This document shows, piece after piece, positions 62,681 to 64,000 of a stretch of DNA of 64,000 bases. The stretch spans positions 6,076,001 through 6,140,000 of the forward strand of contig NZ_CP016438.1 of NCBI RefSeq assembly GCF_001685355.1, in the 5' to 3' direction. The first letter of the stretch is position 1. Each line of letters opens with the position of its first letter. Position numbers and translations under genes: made by a program. The notes beneath the pieces were generated by a model that worked only from the letters and a program-made list of their open reading frames with translations, did no database searches and was not told where the DNA came from. This DNA is from Streptomyces lincolnensis (lineage in GTDB: Bacteria > Actinomycetota > Actinomycetes > Streptomycetales > Streptomycetaceae).

Positions 62681-64000
62681 GGGTCACCTCCGCCTGTCCG
62701 ATGCCGACCCGGAGGTCGAGGTCGAGGGTGGCGGTGTCCTTGCCGCCGGTCGTCGCGGGCAGGGTCACCTCCTTGTGCTTGTCCGGGGCCACGTCCACGT
62801 CCTTTTCGTTGTCACCCGGCAGCTGGATGTCGCCGACGCCCACGTCGATGCTCAGCCGCACGGCCACGTCCCGGGGGACGACGATCCGCAGCTGCCCCAT
62901 GCCGACGTCGGCCTGTGTGGTCACCGTCTGGTTCTTGGTCAGGTCGAGCCGGGTCAGGTCCAGGGTGGCGACGCCGGTGCCGAGTTCGTAGTGCGGGCGT
63001 ATGTCGGTGGCTGTGGTGGGGCGCCAGGTCGTGCGTTCCCAGTGGGTGGTGATGTCGCCGGGGAGGGCCGCGGAGGCGGCCAGCAGGGCCGCTGTGACGA
63101 CCGCCAGGAAGATCGAGCCCGCTCCTGTGCGGCCCAGGAACGCGCTGACGGCTATGCCCAGGCCGAAGACCATGAGCGCGCAGGCCAGGCCGGTCTGGAG
63201 GCTGGTGCCGAGGGTGTGGTCGTCCCAGGTGAGGCGGGTGCCGAGGAAGCCCGCGAGGAGGGCGAGGAGGAAGATCCAGCCGCCGATCCAGCGGGGGCCC
63301 CGGGGCTTGGGCCGGGGCGGGTGCGGAGCGCGCAGGTCCGGGCGGCTGCGCCAGGCTGTGCCGAGGCTGATGGTGACGGCTGCCGCGATGTCCCGGTCGT
63401 GGGAGTCCCGCGGGCCCCACAGATAGCCGGTGCCGCCGACGTGGGTGCCGTCCTTGACGATGGGGTCGCGCCACCAGGACGGGTAGGCGGTGGGGACCGG
63501 CGGCGCCTGGGCCTCCGGCGGGGCGTCGGCCACTGCCTGGGCGGCCAGCGGGTCGGTGTCGGGGGCGCCGCGCTGGCGCGACCAGTAGCCGGCACCCGCG
63601 AGGAGCAGGGAGAGGACGACGGCGAAGGTCATCACCCCGCCGTTGTTCAGCAGGGTCAGGAAGACTCCGCAGCCGACCAGCGCGAACAGCACCGCCGTCA
63701 GGGCCTGGCCGTCGACGCGGCCGGTGAACAGCTTGCGCACCTCGTTCTCGTCCTCGTCGTCGTACGGGACGAAGAGCCAGGCGAAGCCGTAGAAGAGGAG
63801 GCCGATGCCGCCGGTCGCGGAGAGCACGGCGAGGGTGATGCGGAAGATCACCGGGTCCATGTCGTACTGCCGGCCGAGCCCCGCGCACACTCCGGCGAGC
63901 ACCTTGTGCCGGCGGTCGCGCCGGAACCTGCGGGGGATCTCGGCCAGGTCGGCCCCGCCGGGCGCGGTGACCCCGGCGGTCGTGTCTCCTTCTTGCCGCG
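62667..64000 (-). CDS. PspC-domain envelope-stress protein, 5' end outside window
   Basis: At least 444 residues, frame open to the window edge. PspC domain at the start of the visible part (HKVLAGVCAGLGRQYDMDPVIFRITLAVLSATGGIGLLFYGFAWLFVPYDDED), several more membrane helices, then a C-terminal domain of repeated short strands (GVATLDLTRLDLTKNQTV, DVGMGQLRIVVPRDVAVRLSIDVGVGDIQLPG). The latter is a DUF2154/LiaF-like cell-wall stress sensor fold. PspC proteins and LiaF-type proteins often work with a histidine kinase encoded next door; the divergent neighbour would lie outside the window. Confidence 0.85.
   Translation of the reverse strand, partial: RQEGDTTAGVTAPGGADLAEIPRRFRRDRRHKVLAGVCAGLGRQYDMDPVIFRITLAVLSATGGIGLLFYGFAWLFVPYDDEDENEVRKLFTGRVDGQALTAVLFALVGCGVFLTLLNNGGVMTFAVVLSLLLAGAGYWSRQRGAPDTDPLAAQAVADAPPEAQAPPVPTAYPSWWRDPIVKDGTHVGGTGYLWGPRDSHDRDIAAAVTISLGTAWRSRPDLRAPHPPRPKPRGPRWIGGWIFLLALLAGFLGTRLTWDDHTLGTSLQTGLACALMVFGLGIAVSAFLGRTGAGSIFLAVVTAALLAASAALPGDITTHWERTTWRPTTATDIRPHYELGTGVATLDLTRLDLTKNQTVTTQADVGMGQLRIVVPRDVAVRLSIDVGVGDIQLPGDNEKDVDVAPDKHKEVTLPATTGGKDTATLDLDLRVGIGQAEVTRATS

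Overview
The window is high-GC actinobacterial DNA and is almost certainly chromosomal core sequence from a Streptomyces species. GTG starts and GTGA stop/start overlaps are common. Two developmental regulators, WhiD and BldM, face each other, and the gene order (tsaE-tsaB-rimI-tsaD, groES-groEL1, whiD/bldM, ECF sigma, guaB-guaB3, glpD, a run of Ser/Thr kinases, guaA) matches, as I remember it, the SCO4746-SCO4795 neighbourhood of S. coelicolor. No tRNA, rRNA, CRISPR array, prophage or insertion sequence was seen.

Layout. 1-5 kb: an alpha/beta hydrolase cut by the window edge, then the t6A tRNA-modification genes tsaE, tsaB and tsaD with rimI between tsaB and tsaD. 5-10.5 kb: a xylan-use locus with a GH3 glycosidase, a divergent LacI repressor and a secreted GH10 xylanase, linked by a shared CGAA-N3-TTCG operator. 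10.6-18 kb: cell-envelope genes (LCP ligase, FG-GAP protein, two tandem deacetylase lipoproteins), an ECF42 sigma factor with its DGPF partner, and a THUMP-like methyltransferase. 18-20.5 kb: groES-groEL1 under two CIRCE operators. 20.6-27 kb: a 1210-residue STAND-type NTPase with helical repeats, an SDR, a MOSC protein and a LysR regulator. 26.8-32 kb: whiD, bldM, an ECF sigma factor resembling ShbA/SigD, guaB and guaB3. 32-36.3 kb: a small membrane protein, a UDP-sugar dehydrogenase homologue without its catalytic residues, glpD and a small ORF. 36.5-48.7 kb: six consecutive membrane kinases, the second a clear pseudokinase. 48.8-58 kb: an aldehyde dehydrogenase, a ChoD-like GMC oxidoreductase, an LAETG surface protein, chorismate mutase and guaA. 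58-64 kb: a class II aldolase, a DUF4429/SHOCT protein, membrane proteins and a PspC protein running off the end.

How the parts fit. The t6A genes, guaB/guaA and groE are housekeeping. WhiD, BldM, a sigma-BldN promoter and the kinase array tie the middle of the window to sporulation and spore-wall control. The xylan locus is a self-contained catabolic unit.

The most novel-looking signals are: (1) a probable ribosome-mediated attenuator in front of chorismate mutase, with a leaderless 23-codon peptide containing Phe-Leu-Phe-Thr-Tyr followed by a 15-bp terminator hairpin; (2) a pseudokinase inside the kinase array; (3) several enzyme homologues with catalytic residues replaced (UDP-sugar dehydrogenase, L,D-transpeptidase-like protein, second deacetylase); and (4) the STAND NTPase.
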